A DNA stretch of 64,000 nt from Undibacterium pigrum (lineage in GTDB: Bacteria; Pseudomonadota; Gammaproteobacteria; Burkholderiales; Burkholderiaceae_D): contig NZ_QJKB01000001.1 in NCBI RefSeq assembly GCF_003201815.1, positions 1 through 64,000 of the forward strand, written 5' to 3'. The notes beneath the pieces were generated by a model. That model saw nothing but the letters and a program-made list of their open reading frames with translations. It was not told the DNA's origin and searched no databases. Made by a program: the position numbers and the translations under genes. This document shows, piece by piece, positions 16,239 through 23,828 of this stretch (position 1 is the first letter of the stretch; the number at the start of each line of letters is the position of its first letter).

Positions 16239-18116
16239 TTGGCTAATCAACACACTAAAAGCAGCCTTGCTGGCTTGACTCTGGCTGCTGTCGGGATCGT
16301 CTACGGCGATATCGGTACCAGCCCTCTCTATACGATGAAAGAGGTGTTTTCAAAAGAACATGGCCTCCCGCTCAATGAAGCGAACATTTTTGGCATTGTT
16401 TCTTTGATTGTCTGGGGGCTTATCATCATCGTCTCCCTCAAGTACGTCACCCTGGTATTAAGGGCAGACAATCGTGGTGAAGGCGGTATCATGGCCCTGA
16501 CTGCACTTGCACTGGAATCCGTCAGCAAAAACTCCCGCCTGTATTTCCCGCTTACTGTACTCGGCCTGTTTGGCGCGTCGCTGTTTTATGGTGATGGCGT
16601 GATTACTCCGGCCATGTCGGTCTTGTCTGCGATGGAAGGTATAGAGGTAGCAACGCCCAGTTTCAAACCTGTGGTCGTGCCGATTACCCTGATCGTCCTG
16701 ATCTGCCTGTATGCAGTGCAAAGCAAGGGTACTGCCGGCATAGGTAAATTATTTGGCCCCATCATGATATTGTGGTTCAGTGTACTGGCAATCATGGGCC
16801 TGTATAACATCCTGCGCATGCCCGCCATATTGGGTGCATTCAATCCCTGGCATGCACTGGTGTTTTTGAATGAGCATCGCTGGATTGCCTTCATTGCCTT
16901 GGGAGCGGTCGTGCTGGCCTTCACGGGTTCTGAAGCCCTGTATGCCGACATGGGCCATTTTGGTTCCAAGCCCATACGTTCAGCCTGGTTCTTCATTGTT
17001 TTTCCTTCGCTGACCCTGAATTATCTAGGGCAGGGTGCTTTGCTGGTCATGAATCCTGCTGCTGTAGAAAATCCCTTTTATAATCAGTTGGGAGCATGGA
17101 GTATTTACCCTCTGGTGATTTTGTCTACTATAGCTGCGGTAATCGCTTCGCAATCGACGATATCCGGCACATTCTCCATGACCAAGCAGGCAATTTCTCT
17201 TGGCTTCCTGCCCAGGATGGAAATTGTGCACACCTCATCCAAAGAAATCGGTCAGATTTATATTCCTGTCGTTAACTGGATGCAGCTTGCAGTCGTTGTC
17301 GGTGCCGTAATAGGATTTGGTTCTTCCTCTAACCTGGCATCAGCCTATGGTATTGCCAATACCGGCACCATGCTTGTGACTTCGCTGCTGACCTTCTTTG
17401 TCATACGCTATGGCTGGAAATACAATCTTTATCTTTGTATCCTCGCGACCGGTTTCTTCCTGACGATAGATATTTCACTGTTCTCAGCAAATGCGCTGAA
17501 GTTCTTCCATGGCGGCTATTTCCCTATCTTGCTGGGCCTGGTGATCTTTACTGTCATGCTGACCTGGAAACGTGGTCGTGAACTGGTGTTCGATAATCTG
17601 AAGAGACATGCGATTCCACTTGAAGACTTTCTGGAATCCCTGTTTGTTTCGCCACCAGTGCGCGTTGCTGGTACGGCCGTTTTCCTGCGTGGCGAGGCTG
17701 ATGGTGTGCCACATGCGCTCTTGCATAATCTTTCCCACAATAAGATATTGCATGAAAGAGTGATTTTCCTGACCCTGCATAATCGCGATATTCCCTGGGT
17801 GCCCTTCTCTGAGAGAATCAAGGTCATCGATCTGGGTAATGCCTGTTATCAAATTGATGTTTATTATGGTTTCAAGAATGAGCCGGATATTCCGAATGCC
17901 CTGGCACTGTGCGCTCCATATGGTCTGACGTTTGAACCCATGGAGACTTCTTACTTCATTTCTCGCCAGACCATCATCTCCAGCCCCGGTAGTGGCATGG
18001 CAGCCTGGCGTGAGAGTGTTTTTGTCGCTATGTCCCGTATTGCCCGTGACGCTGCTGACTTTTATCAGATACCGAGTAACCGGGTGATTGAAGTGGGTTC
18101 GCAAGTGGAAATCTAA
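16239..18116 (+). CDS. kup: KUP-family potassium uptake protein
   Basis: This 625-residue inner-membrane potassium/proton symporter has about 12 transmembrane segments in the first 430 residues and a cytoplasmic C-terminal part. The family signature GIVYGDIGTSPLYTMKE lies at residues 19-35, followed by LFGASLFYGDGVITPAMSVLSA and AFTGSEALYADMGHFG. The start is a TTG at 16239 with AAGG 7 bases upstream. The first in-frame ATG (16335) would delete the signature, so the TTG is favoured. Length equals the usual 620-630. Confidence 0.95.
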   Translation: MANQHTKSSLAGLTLAAVGIVYGDIGTSPLYTMKEVFSKEHGLPLNEANIFGIVSLIVWGLIIIVSLKYVTLVLRADNRGEGGIMALTALALESVSKNSRLYFPLTVLGLFGASLFYGDGVITPAMSVLSAMEGIEVATPSFKPVVVPITLIVLICLYAVQSKGTAGIGKLFGPIMILWFSVLAIMGLYNILRMPAILGAFNPWHALVFLNEHRWIAFIALGAVVLAFTGSEALYADMGHFGSKPIRSAWFFIVFPSLTLNYLGQGALLVMNPAAVENPFYNQLGAWSIYPLVILSTIAAVIASQSTISGTFSMTKQAISLGFLPRMEIVHTSSKEIGQIYIPVVNWMQLAVVVGAVIGFGSSSNLASAYGIANTGTMLVTSLLTFFVIRYGWKYNLYLCILATGFFLTIDISLFSANALKFFHGGYFPILLGLVIFTVMLTWKRGRELVFDNLKRHAIPLEDFLESLFVSPPVRVAGTAVFLRGEADGVPHALLHNLSHNKILHERVIFLTLHNRDIPWVPFSERIKVIDLGNACYQIDVYYGFKNEPDIPNALALCAPYGLTFEPMETSYFISRQTIISSPGSGMAAWRESVFVAMSRIARDAADFYQIPSNRVIEVGSQVEI

Positions 18117-18133
18117 AAACTTGGCACAGGCGC

Positions 18134-18162
18134 TTATCAAATCAAAATGCCTGTGCTATACT
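18134..18162 (+). promoter_or_regulatory. Promoter of first tRNA-Arg gene
   Basis: TTATCA (18134-18139), a 17-base spacer and TATACT (18157-18162) end 11 bases before the tRNA. The match to the sigma-70 consensus is moderate (4/6 and 5/6). Confidence 0.5.
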
Positions 18163-18173
18163 CTCGGTCTTTC

Positions 18174-18250
18174 GCGGCTGTAGCTCAGCTGGATAGAGTA
18201 CTTGGCTACGAACCAAGGGGTCGTGGGTTCGATTCCTGCCAGCCGCACCA
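18174..18250 (+). tRNA. tRNA-Arg (anticodon ACG), copy 1
   Basis: A full 77-base cloverleaf has acceptor GCGGCTG/CAGCCGC, anticodon stem CTTGG/CCAAG around loop CTACGAA, T-loop GGTTCGATTCC and an encoded CCA end. Anticodon ACG (A34 modified to inosine) reads CGU, CGC and CGA. Confidence 0.97.
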
Positions 18251-18255
18251 GATTT

Positions 18256-18286
18256 AAAGGGACTAGATGCAAATCTAGTCCCTTTT
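18256..18286 (+). terminator. Terminator of tRNA-Arg copy 1
   Basis: A perfect 13-bp stem, 18256-18268 with 18273-18285, has a 4-base loop and runs into TTTTGTCTTTT. The same hairpin, slightly changed, follows copy 2. Confidence 0.92.
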
Positions 18287-18398
18287 GTCTTTTCTGCGAT
18301 GGATTTCGATGAATGTTGATGTGCGGGCTGATTGCCTGATCTGCACCGTGCTAAAAGTGCATTTTTCCTTGAGGTAAAAATAATCTGAGCTTTGGGGC

Positions 18399-18427
18399 TT
18401 TTCATTTTCTCTCAGTCCGGCTATAAT
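18399..18427 (+). promoter_or_regulatory. Promoter of second tRNA-Arg gene
   Basis: A consensus -10 TATAAT (18422-18427) stands 10 bases before the tRNA. A weak -35 candidate TTTTCA lies at 18399-18404, 17 bases upstream. Confidence 0.5.
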
Positions 18428-18437
18428 CTTGTTTTTC

Positions 18438-18514
18438 GCGGCTGTAGCTCAGCTGGATAGAGTACTTGGCTACGAACCAAGGGGTCGTGGGTTCGATTCC
18501 TGCCAGCCGCACCA
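18438..18514 (+). tRNA. tRNA-Arg (anticodon ACG), copy 2
   Basis: This gene is identical over all 77 bases to the copy at 18174-18250, including CCA. It has its own promoter and terminator. The downstream hairpin is also duplicated, while the upstream DNA differs, so the duplicated block runs from the tRNA start to the terminator. Confidence 0.97.
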
Positions 18515-18519
18515 GATTC

Positions 18520-18549
18520 AAGGGACTAGATGAAAATCTAGTCCCTTTT
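18520..18549 (+). terminator. Terminator of tRNA-Arg copy 2
   Basis: A perfect 12-bp stem, 18520-18531 with 18536-18547, loop GAAA, then TTGTCTTTTTT. It is nearly identical to the terminator after copy 1. Confidence 0.92.
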
Positions 18550-18579
18550 GTCTTTTTTGCGATAGAAACAAGCTGGCTT

Positions 18580-18602
18580 GATCTGCAGCATTGCTGCAGA
18601 TC
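18580..18602. repeat. Perfect palindrome between tRNA-Arg and thioredoxin-like gene
   Basis: GATCTGCAGC (18580-18589) and GCTGCAGATC (18593-18602) form a 10-bp stem with loop ATT. It lies 23 bases past the stop of the minus-strand thioredoxin-like gene. There is no clear T-run, so its use as a terminator is doubtful. Confidence 0.5.
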
Positions 18603-18624
18603 ACTGACATATGCTTGGAGGTGC

Positions 18625-19038
18625 TTAGCTTGCGAGTATCAATTCCCGTATGTTCCAGTCTTCCGGGGCTTCCTGGTTCAGGGCGCTGCGTTTGACTTGC
18701 TGGGTGGGCGTTTCTTCTGCCATGGAGAGAATCAGGCGTTGCAACTGGGCTGCGTCCGGCAATACGGTGCCAAAAAAAATCACCTGATCTCGATGCTGTA
18801 TCAGGATAGTGGGGAAGTTTTCTATATCCACCGCATCAACCAGGTGTGCCTGATCTTCTATATCTATCCAGGCAAAGCATTTGTCGGGATGCTTGCTCAT
18901 CAACTCGTCAAAAGACGCTCGGTAAAAATTGCAGGTATCGCACCAGGCGGCACACAGGCAGGCAATTAACCAGTCTTTATTTGCCAGGTCAGCCTTTATT
19001 TCGGAAATATCTTCGGTATTCATGATGGTATTCATCAC
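18625..19038 (-). CDS. Thioredoxin-family protein
   Basis: The protein has 137 residues with a thioredoxin fold. The active site is CAAWCDTC, that is WC-DT-C, an unusual inner dipeptide compared with the CGPC of thioredoxin. The cis-proline segment is NFPTILI. There is no signal peptide or membrane segment, so it is probably cytoplasmic. The C-terminal 30 residues (AEETPTQQVKRS...) extend past the usual fold and look unstructured. The redox partner is unknown. Start codons at 19038 and 19023 are both possible. Confidence 0.85.
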   Translation of the reverse strand: MMNTIMNTEDISEIKADLANKDWLIACLCAAWCDTCNFYRASFDELMSKHPDKCFAWIDIEDQAHLVDAVDIENFPTILIQHRDQVIFFGTVLPDAAQLQRLILSMAEETPTQQVKRSALNQEAPEDWNIRELILAS

Positions 19039-19064
19039 GTAATTTTAAACCATGTCATGAACTG

Positions 19065-19119
19065 AGGCATGAAGAAGGAAGCAATAAGGTATGACCAAGG
19101 CATGAGCTAGGTATGAGCT
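19065..19119. repeat. Five tandem 11-bp units upstream of tsaB
   Basis: Units start at 19065, 19076, 19087, 19098 and 19109. Four begin AGGCATGA or AGGTATGA (19065, 19087, 19098, 19109), alternating C and T at the fourth base; the unit at 19076 is degenerate (AGGAAGCA). The array lies between the divergent thioredoxin-like gene and tsaB. Its function is unknown. Confidence 0.75.
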
Positions 19120-19157
19120 TTTGGCAAACAGCCAGTCTTGAAACTGGTGGAACACGG

Positions 19158-19163
19158 TAAAAT
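19158..19163 (+). promoter_or_regulatory. -10 element directly upstream of tsaB
   Basis: TAAAAT ends 6 bases before the tsaB ATG. A transcript starting the usual 6-8 bases downstream would begin at or beside the start codon, so tsaB may be leaderless. No clear -35 sits at the right spacing, and no Shine-Dalgarno site is present. Confidence 0.45.
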
Positions 19164-19169
19164 ACGCGC

Positions 19170-19877
19170 ATGACCAGAATTTTAGCAATTGAAACCTCTA
19201 CCGAGCTCGCCACAGCAGCCATATTGACTGATGGTGACATATTTATCCGCGAACTGAGCGGTGTTCAGACACATTCCCAGGGTATTTTGCCTGCCATACA
19301 GGCTTTACTTGCCGAGGCAGGTATACGCTTGCAGGATTGCGATGCCATTGCCTTTGGCTGTGGTCCTGGCGCATTTACCGGCATACGTACCGCTTGCGGC
19401 ATAGTCCAGGGGCTTGCCTATGGTGCTGACCTGCCTGTGGTGCCAGTTGTGAGCCTGCTGGCGATGGCTGAAGCAGCGCGCGAGCAGGCAACCTCCAATG
19501 AATTTGTCTGCATCCTTGATGCACGTATGAATGAAGTGTACTGGGCGCAATATCGTTTTGAAGATACGGGCTGGACAGAAGTAAGTGCCCCAGCTTTGAC
19601 GGGCCTTGATGCTGCACTGGCTGCCATCACCCTGGAAAATCCACAACTGGTGCTGGGTAATGGCCTGACTCTGCCTGAACCTGTGCAAACGCGATATCCG
19701 GGCTTGTTATGCATGCCGCATGCAAAACAGGTTGGCTTACTGGGGCTTAATGATTTTGCTGCAGGCCTTGGTTTGCCAGCAGAGCAGGCTCAACCACTGT
19801 ATCTACGCAATAAAATCGCCCTGACTACGGCTGAGCGTGAGCAAGCCAAACTCCAGGCAACTAAAGCGCCAGCGTAA
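19170..19877 (+). CDS. tsaB: tRNA threonylcarbamoyladenosine biosynthesis protein TsaB
   Basis: TsaB (235 residues) is the ASKHA-fold partner of TsaD and TsaE in making the t6A37 modification of ANN-decoding tRNAs. It shows the family's ILAIETSTELATAAIL opening and the CGPGAFTGIRTACGIVQGLAYG block around residue 70. Length matches the family (about 225-240). It is followed within 11 bases by rimI, a common arrangement. Confidence 0.95.
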   Translation: MTRILAIETSTELATAAILTDGDIFIRELSGVQTHSQGILPAIQALLAEAGIRLQDCDAIAFGCGPGAFTGIRTACGIVQGLAYGADLPVVPVVSLLAMAEAAREQATSNEFVCILDARMNEVYWAQYRFEDTGWTEVSAPALTGLDAALAAITLENPQLVLGNGLTLPEPVQTRYPGLLCMPHAKQVGLLGLNDFAAGLGLPAEQAQPLYLRNKIALTTAEREQAKLQATKAPA

Positions 19878-19887
19878 TGGAGTGACT

Positions 19888-20352
19888 ATGGATTTGACAT
19901 TGATCACACCGCACTATGGCAGACTGGGGTTTGCTGATGTTGATAGCATCCTCACCATAGAAGAACGGGTATATGCCCACCCCTGGACGCGTGGCAATTT
20001 TACAGACTCTTTTTCCAGTGGCTATGAAGCATTTGGTTTCAGGGGCGCAGAGCAGGATTTGTTTGCCTATTTTGTGGTCATGCACATCTTGGATGAATTG
20101 CATTTGCTGAATTTTGCAGTTGACCTGCCATATCAGGGTCAGGGCTATGCGAAACTGTTAATGGATAAATTATTTACCTATGCTCAGGAGCATGCCAGTG
20201 CGTCGATTTTGCTGGAAGTAAGGCGTAGCAATGTACGCGCCATATCTGTTTATGAGGGAGCTGGATTCGCGGCCATTGGTGTACGTAAGGGCTATTATCC
20301 CGCGCATGATAATCAGCGCGAAGATGCAATCGTAATGCGGAGGATATGTTGA
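19888..20352 (+). CDS. rimI: Ribosomal protein S18-alanine N-acetyltransferase RimI
   Basis: This is a GNAT-fold acetyltransferase of 154 residues. It has IEERVYAHPWTRGNFTDS near the start, the acetyl-CoA-binding DLPYQGQGYAKLLMD and the terminal helix ISVYEGAGFAAIGVRKGYY. RimI acetylates the N-terminus of ribosomal protein S18; rpsR is also in this window at 43743. The start at 19888 is supported by TGGAG 5-6 bases upstream. An in-frame start at 19837 would overlap tsaB. The stop shares its last base with the next gene's preferred start. Confidence 0.93.
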   Translation: MDLTLITPHYGRLGFADVDSILTIEERVYAHPWTRGNFTDSFSSGYEAFGFRGAEQDLFAYFVVMHILDELHLLNFAVDLPYQGQGYAKLLMDKLFTYAQEHASASILLEVRRSNVRAISVYEGAGFAAIGVRKGYYPAHDNQREDAIVMRRIC

Positions 20353-21308
20353 TGCAGACTTTTGATGCGCATAGCAGGCAAAGAGCCTTGCATGAACTTG
20401 GCCTGGGTCCATTGTGGTTGCTAAGGGATGCAGAGCCAGTCGCACCAGTTGCGCTTGCGCCGGTCGTGGAGGTTCAAGCTGATACCAGGACTGATTCAGA
20501 GCCAGGGCCTGTTGTTGCGAAAGTTCCTGAACCAGTCATAGTAGTTGCCGCTCCTGTTGCAGATGCCGCCTGGGCGGAGCCTGAGCTTGTGCAGCCAAAG
20601 CAGTTGCCGGAGACGCAGTCTTTGGAGCAAGCTTTTGCAAGCGTGCCGGAAGCAGATGACTGGATGCCACAAGAAGTGTTTCCTGTCTCGCCTTCAGATG
20701 ATGAGCGGGCTATGGTGCAGGAATCTGCAATTGCTACTTTATCCTGGGATGAATTGCAGCCCATGGTGGAGAGTTGCCGTCAGTGCGGCCTATGTCAGGG
20801 CAGGAAAAAAGCTGTATTTGGCACAGGTGACAAACAGGCTAAATGGCTATTTGTAGGCGAAGGCCCGGGTTATAACGAGAACCTGCAAGGCTTGCCCTTT
20901 GTTGGGGCTGCCGGTCAGTTGCTCGACAATATGCTCAAGTCGCTTGGCGTACCTCGCGGCGAGCAAAGCTATATCGCCAATATCGTCAAATGCCGCCCGA
21001 CGGATGAGCAAGGCAAGGACAGACCGCCGACTGCCGATGAGATCGCTGCCTGCCTGCCATATCTGCACAGGCAGATAGACTTGATCAAACCACAAATCAT
21101 CGTGGCGCTTGGCAAGACTGCCGCTGTGTCTCTGCTGGGTATGGATCTGGAAACTCCGGTAGGGCAATTGCGCGGCAAGGTGCATCGCTTCAAGGACATC
21201 CCTGTGGTAGCAACTTACCATCCCGCTTATCTCTTGCGTAAGCCAGCAGACAAGGCCAAGGCCTGGGCAGATTTATGCCTGGCCATTAAAGCTTTGCCCG
21301 TAAGTTGA
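20352..21308 (+). CDS. Family 4 uracil-DNA glycosylase
   Basis: The 318-residue protein has a low-complexity, Ala/Val/Pro/Glu-rich N-terminal region of about 140 residues. This precedes a catalytic domain: CRQCGLCQGR (Fe-S cysteines), FVGEGPGYNENLQGLPFVG (uracil-binding motif), IVKCRPT, and ATYHPAYLLR (leucine/His motif). Family 4 enzymes remove uracil from DNA and carry a 4Fe-4S cluster. The start at 20352 is chosen because GGAGG (20339-20343) is 8 bases away; the upstream ATG at 20346 is too close. No family X-specific insertion is seen. Confidence 0.92.
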   Translation: MQTFDAHSRQRALHELGLGPLWLLRDAEPVAPVALAPVVEVQADTRTDSEPGPVVAKVPEPVIVVAAPVADAAWAEPELVQPKQLPETQSLEQAFASVPEADDWMPQEVFPVSPSDDERAMVQESAIATLSWDELQPMVESCRQCGLCQGRKKAVFGTGDKQAKWLFVGEGPGYNENLQGLPFVGAAGQLLDNMLKSLGVPRGEQSYIANIVKCRPTDEQGKDRPPTADEIAACLPYLHRQIDLIKPQIIVALGKTAAVSLLGMDLETPVGQLRGKVHRFKDIPVVATYHPAYLLRKPADKAKAWADLCLAIKALPVS

Positions 21309-21313
21309 AGCAC

Positions 21314-22291
21314 ATGGAGAGCGCACAAGCTGCATTTCACCGTCAGTGGCAGCATCTCCATAATCCCCATGTACGGGCGCTGGCCTGGATGCTGACTGCG
21401 CCGGGTTTGCTGGATAAGCATGAGCCTTTCTGGCAGGGCAGCTTGCTTGATGCTTCTTTTACAGACGCGGACATTTTGTCGCAATGGCTGACCGGCCTTG
21501 ACCGTGATCCTGCCCCTTTGCTGGACTTGCTGCAACGACATCCATCGCGTCGTCTTGGTCTGTATGCAGAGCGGCTATATGAATTCTATCTGAGTGCTCA
21601 TGGTTTCTTGCATGCACATGGTTTGCAAGTGCATGACAAGGGTGCTGGCACCATAGGCGAGTTCGATTTTCTATTGCAGACCAATGCGGGTTTGCAGCAT
21701 CTGGAGCTGGCAACAAAATTCTATCTGTATCATGCCGATGCGAAGGCAGCGCCTGACTTGTATGCCTATCTCGGCCCCAACCTGGCAGACAGTCTGGGTG
21801 CCAAATTGCACAAAATCGTGGATCAGCAATTGAAATTGTCGCAGCATCCATTGGCACAGCGAGTCTTGTCGCAGCCTGTGCAAAATGCGCAGGCGCTGAT
21901 CCTGGGCTGGTTGTTCTACCGTGATGAAAAACTAGTTGATACCTTCATTGCTGAGCATGGCCATATGGCGGGCCTAGCAAGGGATCATTATCGCGGTGCC
22001 ATCTGGACGCAATCAGAAGTGCTGGCGCTGGATTTTGAATATGCCTTGCTGTTGGACAGGCTGGACTGGCTGGCACCTGCTCAGGTTGGCAAGGGAAGGG
22101 CGCAGGACAAGAATACTATACTGACCAGTATGCAAACTTATTTTGCCACTGCAAATACGCCGTTGATGCTGGCATTGCTACAGGATAGTCAGGATGGTTT
22201 GGATGTGATGCAGGAATATCGTCGTGGCATGGTCGTGCCGGATGACTGGTTTGAGCAGGCCGATGCCGTCCGACTGAAGCGCGCACCGTAG
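21314..22291 (+). CDS. DUF1853-family protein
   Basis: The protein is about 325 residues and begins MESAQAAFHRQWQHLHNPHVR. The conserved core GAGTIGEFDFLLQ...LQHLELATKFYLYH near residues 112-140 pairs an acidic strand (GEFDFLL) with an E-x3-K strand. That layout recalls PD-(D/E)XK nucleases, but this is inference and the family's function is not known to me. It follows the glycosylase gene by 5 bases, suggesting cotranscription. The TTG at 21305 would overlap the previous stop; 21314 (ATG) is preferred, though neither has a strong ribosome-binding site. Confidence 0.85.
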   Translation: MESAQAAFHRQWQHLHNPHVRALAWMLTAPGLLDKHEPFWQGSLLDASFTDADILSQWLTGLDRDPAPLLDLLQRHPSRRLGLYAERLYEFYLSAHGFLHAHGLQVHDKGAGTIGEFDFLLQTNAGLQHLELATKFYLYHADAKAAPDLYAYLGPNLADSLGAKLHKIVDQQLKLSQHPLAQRVLSQPVQNAQALILGWLFYRDEKLVDTFIAEHGHMAGLARDHYRGAIWTQSEVLALDFEYALLLDRLDWLAPAQVGKGRAQDKNTILTSMQTYFATANTPLMLALLQDSQDGLDVMQEYRRGMVVPDDWFEQADAVRLKRAP

Positions 22292-22322
22292 TAGTTGTCG
22301 CACACCTTCCCCTGGATGTGAA

Positions 22323-22361
22323 AATGCGCCTGAGTCACTTCATTATCAGGCGCATTTTTTT
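22323..22361. terminator. Bidirectional terminator between DUF1853 gene and lplT
   Basis: An 11-bp perfect stem, 22323-22333 with 22346-22356, is flanked by A-rich and T-rich runs. It serves the convergent genes on both sides. Confidence 0.88.
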
Positions 22362-22376
22362 GTGTGCTTCGTTTGA

Positions 22377-23639
22377 TCAATGCTTGTGTTCACCTATCAA
22401 TGCCAGCGAATCATGCTCGCGCTGATTGGCTGCATGTTTGCGCATGACGCCATAGATGGTGCTGGATACAAACAAGCCAAACAACACGATGATGACCATG
22501 ATGTCCATCTTCATCGAGTTAAGCAGTGTGTACAACGCCAGCATGGTCAGAACTGACAGGTTCTCATTGAAGTTCTGAACAGAGATGGAATGTCCGGCAC
22601 TCATCAATACGTGACCGCGGTGCTGTAACAAGGCATTCATGGGTACTACGAAGAAGCCAGCCAGTGCACCCACCAGTATCAGCAATGGATAAGCAATCCA
22701 GATGGAGTGTACAAAAATCATGGTGATTACCACCAGACCCATGGCAACACCCATAGGCATCACATTCAGGGATTTTTTCAATGGCACAAAACGAGCCGCT
22801 GCTACTGCACCCAGAGCCACGCCTATGGCGACCACGCCTTGCAGAATGGCAGCTTTGTCCAGTGTCATATGCAGGGATTTTTCAGCCCATTTCAATACGA
22901 TGAATTGCAGTGTGGCCGCCGTGCCCCATAACAGGGTGGTGACACCCAAAGTGATTTGTCCCAGCTTGTCTTTCCACAGGATAGTCACGCATTCTGCAAA
23001 TTCAGTGACCAGTTTGATGGGATTGCGTTGCTGGTGTTTGTAACGCGCGCCTGTATCCGGGATGCGCATATTGAATAGTGCCGCCGCCGCATAGCAGGCA
23101 GTGACTACGCAAAGAGCAGCCTCGGAGGGAGTAGTGATATTGAAATCGATCAGCGGGAAGTCAAAGCTGATCAGTGCTGCAGACACTTTGCTATTTACCA
23201 GTGCGCCACCTAATACGGTGCCAAAAATGATGGACGAGACTGTCAGGCCTTCTATCCAGCCATTGGCAGCAACCAGCTTTTCTGGTGGCAGTAGCTCAGT
23301 GAGGATGCCATATTTGGCAGGCGAGTAAGCAGCAGCGCCAAAGCCAACGACAGCATAGGCAATCAGAGGATGCACATGAAAGAACATTAGCGCGCAGCCA
23401 CCAACTTTAATCATGTTCGTGATGAGCATGACCTTACCCTTGGGCAGGGAGTCAGCAAAGGCGCCAACAAAAGGGGCCAGCAAGACGTAAGATAAAACAA
23501 AAAACAACTTTAACAGTGGCGGCATCCAATCGGGAGATTGCATGGTCGTCAACAGTGCCATTGCGGCTATCAGTAAGGCATTGTCGGCCAGCGAAGAAAA
23601 AAACTGCGCCGCCATGATCGTATAAAAACCGCTCTTCAT
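22377..23639 (-). CDS. lplT: Lysophospholipid transporter LplT (MFS)
   Basis: This 420-residue major-facilitator protein has about 12 membrane helices. It opens MKSGFYTIMAAQFFSSLADNALLIAAMALL and has AFADSLPKGKVMLITNMIK between helices 2 and 3, the typical LplT segment. LplT flips lysophospholipids inward so that they can be reacylated, usually by Aas. No aas gene is adjacent here and none is fused. Alternative MFS substrates cannot be excluded. Confidence 0.9.
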   Translation of the reverse strand: MKSGFYTIMAAQFFSSLADNALLIAAMALLTTMQSPDWMPPLLKLFFVLSYVLLAPFVGAFADSLPKGKVMLITNMIKVGGCALMFFHVHPLIAYAVVGFGAAAYSPAKYGILTELLPPEKLVAANGWIEGLTVSSIIFGTVLGGALVNSKVSAALISFDFPLIDFNITTPSEAALCVVTACYAAAALFNMRIPDTGARYKHQQRNPIKLVTEFAECVTILWKDKLGQITLGVTTLLWGTAATLQFIVLKWAEKSLHMTLDKAAILQGVVAIGVALGAVAAARFVPLKKSLNVMPMGVAMGLVVITMIFVHSIWIAYPLLILVGALAGFFVVPMNALLQHRGHVLMSAGHSISVQNFNENLSVLTMLALYTLLNSMKMDIMVIIVLFGLFVSSTIYGVMRKHAANQREHDSLALIGEHKH

Positions 23640-23828
23640 GCTTTATTCATGCTTTATGTCTACCTGCTACAAAATGTCTCTGGCAGCTTTATACCATGAA
23701 AATTGTGGCGAATTAGTGAAATAAGGCAAGCTATTTGCTGAATACTGGTTAAAATATCAGTGTTTTTCTGGTCTGCATGTAGATGCGAACAGAAGTTGTA
23801 AACCCCGCAAATTTCCTCTGGTCTGAAG

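Noticed and set aside
18174..18514. Integrated element flanked by the tRNA-Arg repeats as attachment sites
   Set aside because: The copies are only 264 bases apart and nothing mobile lies between them.
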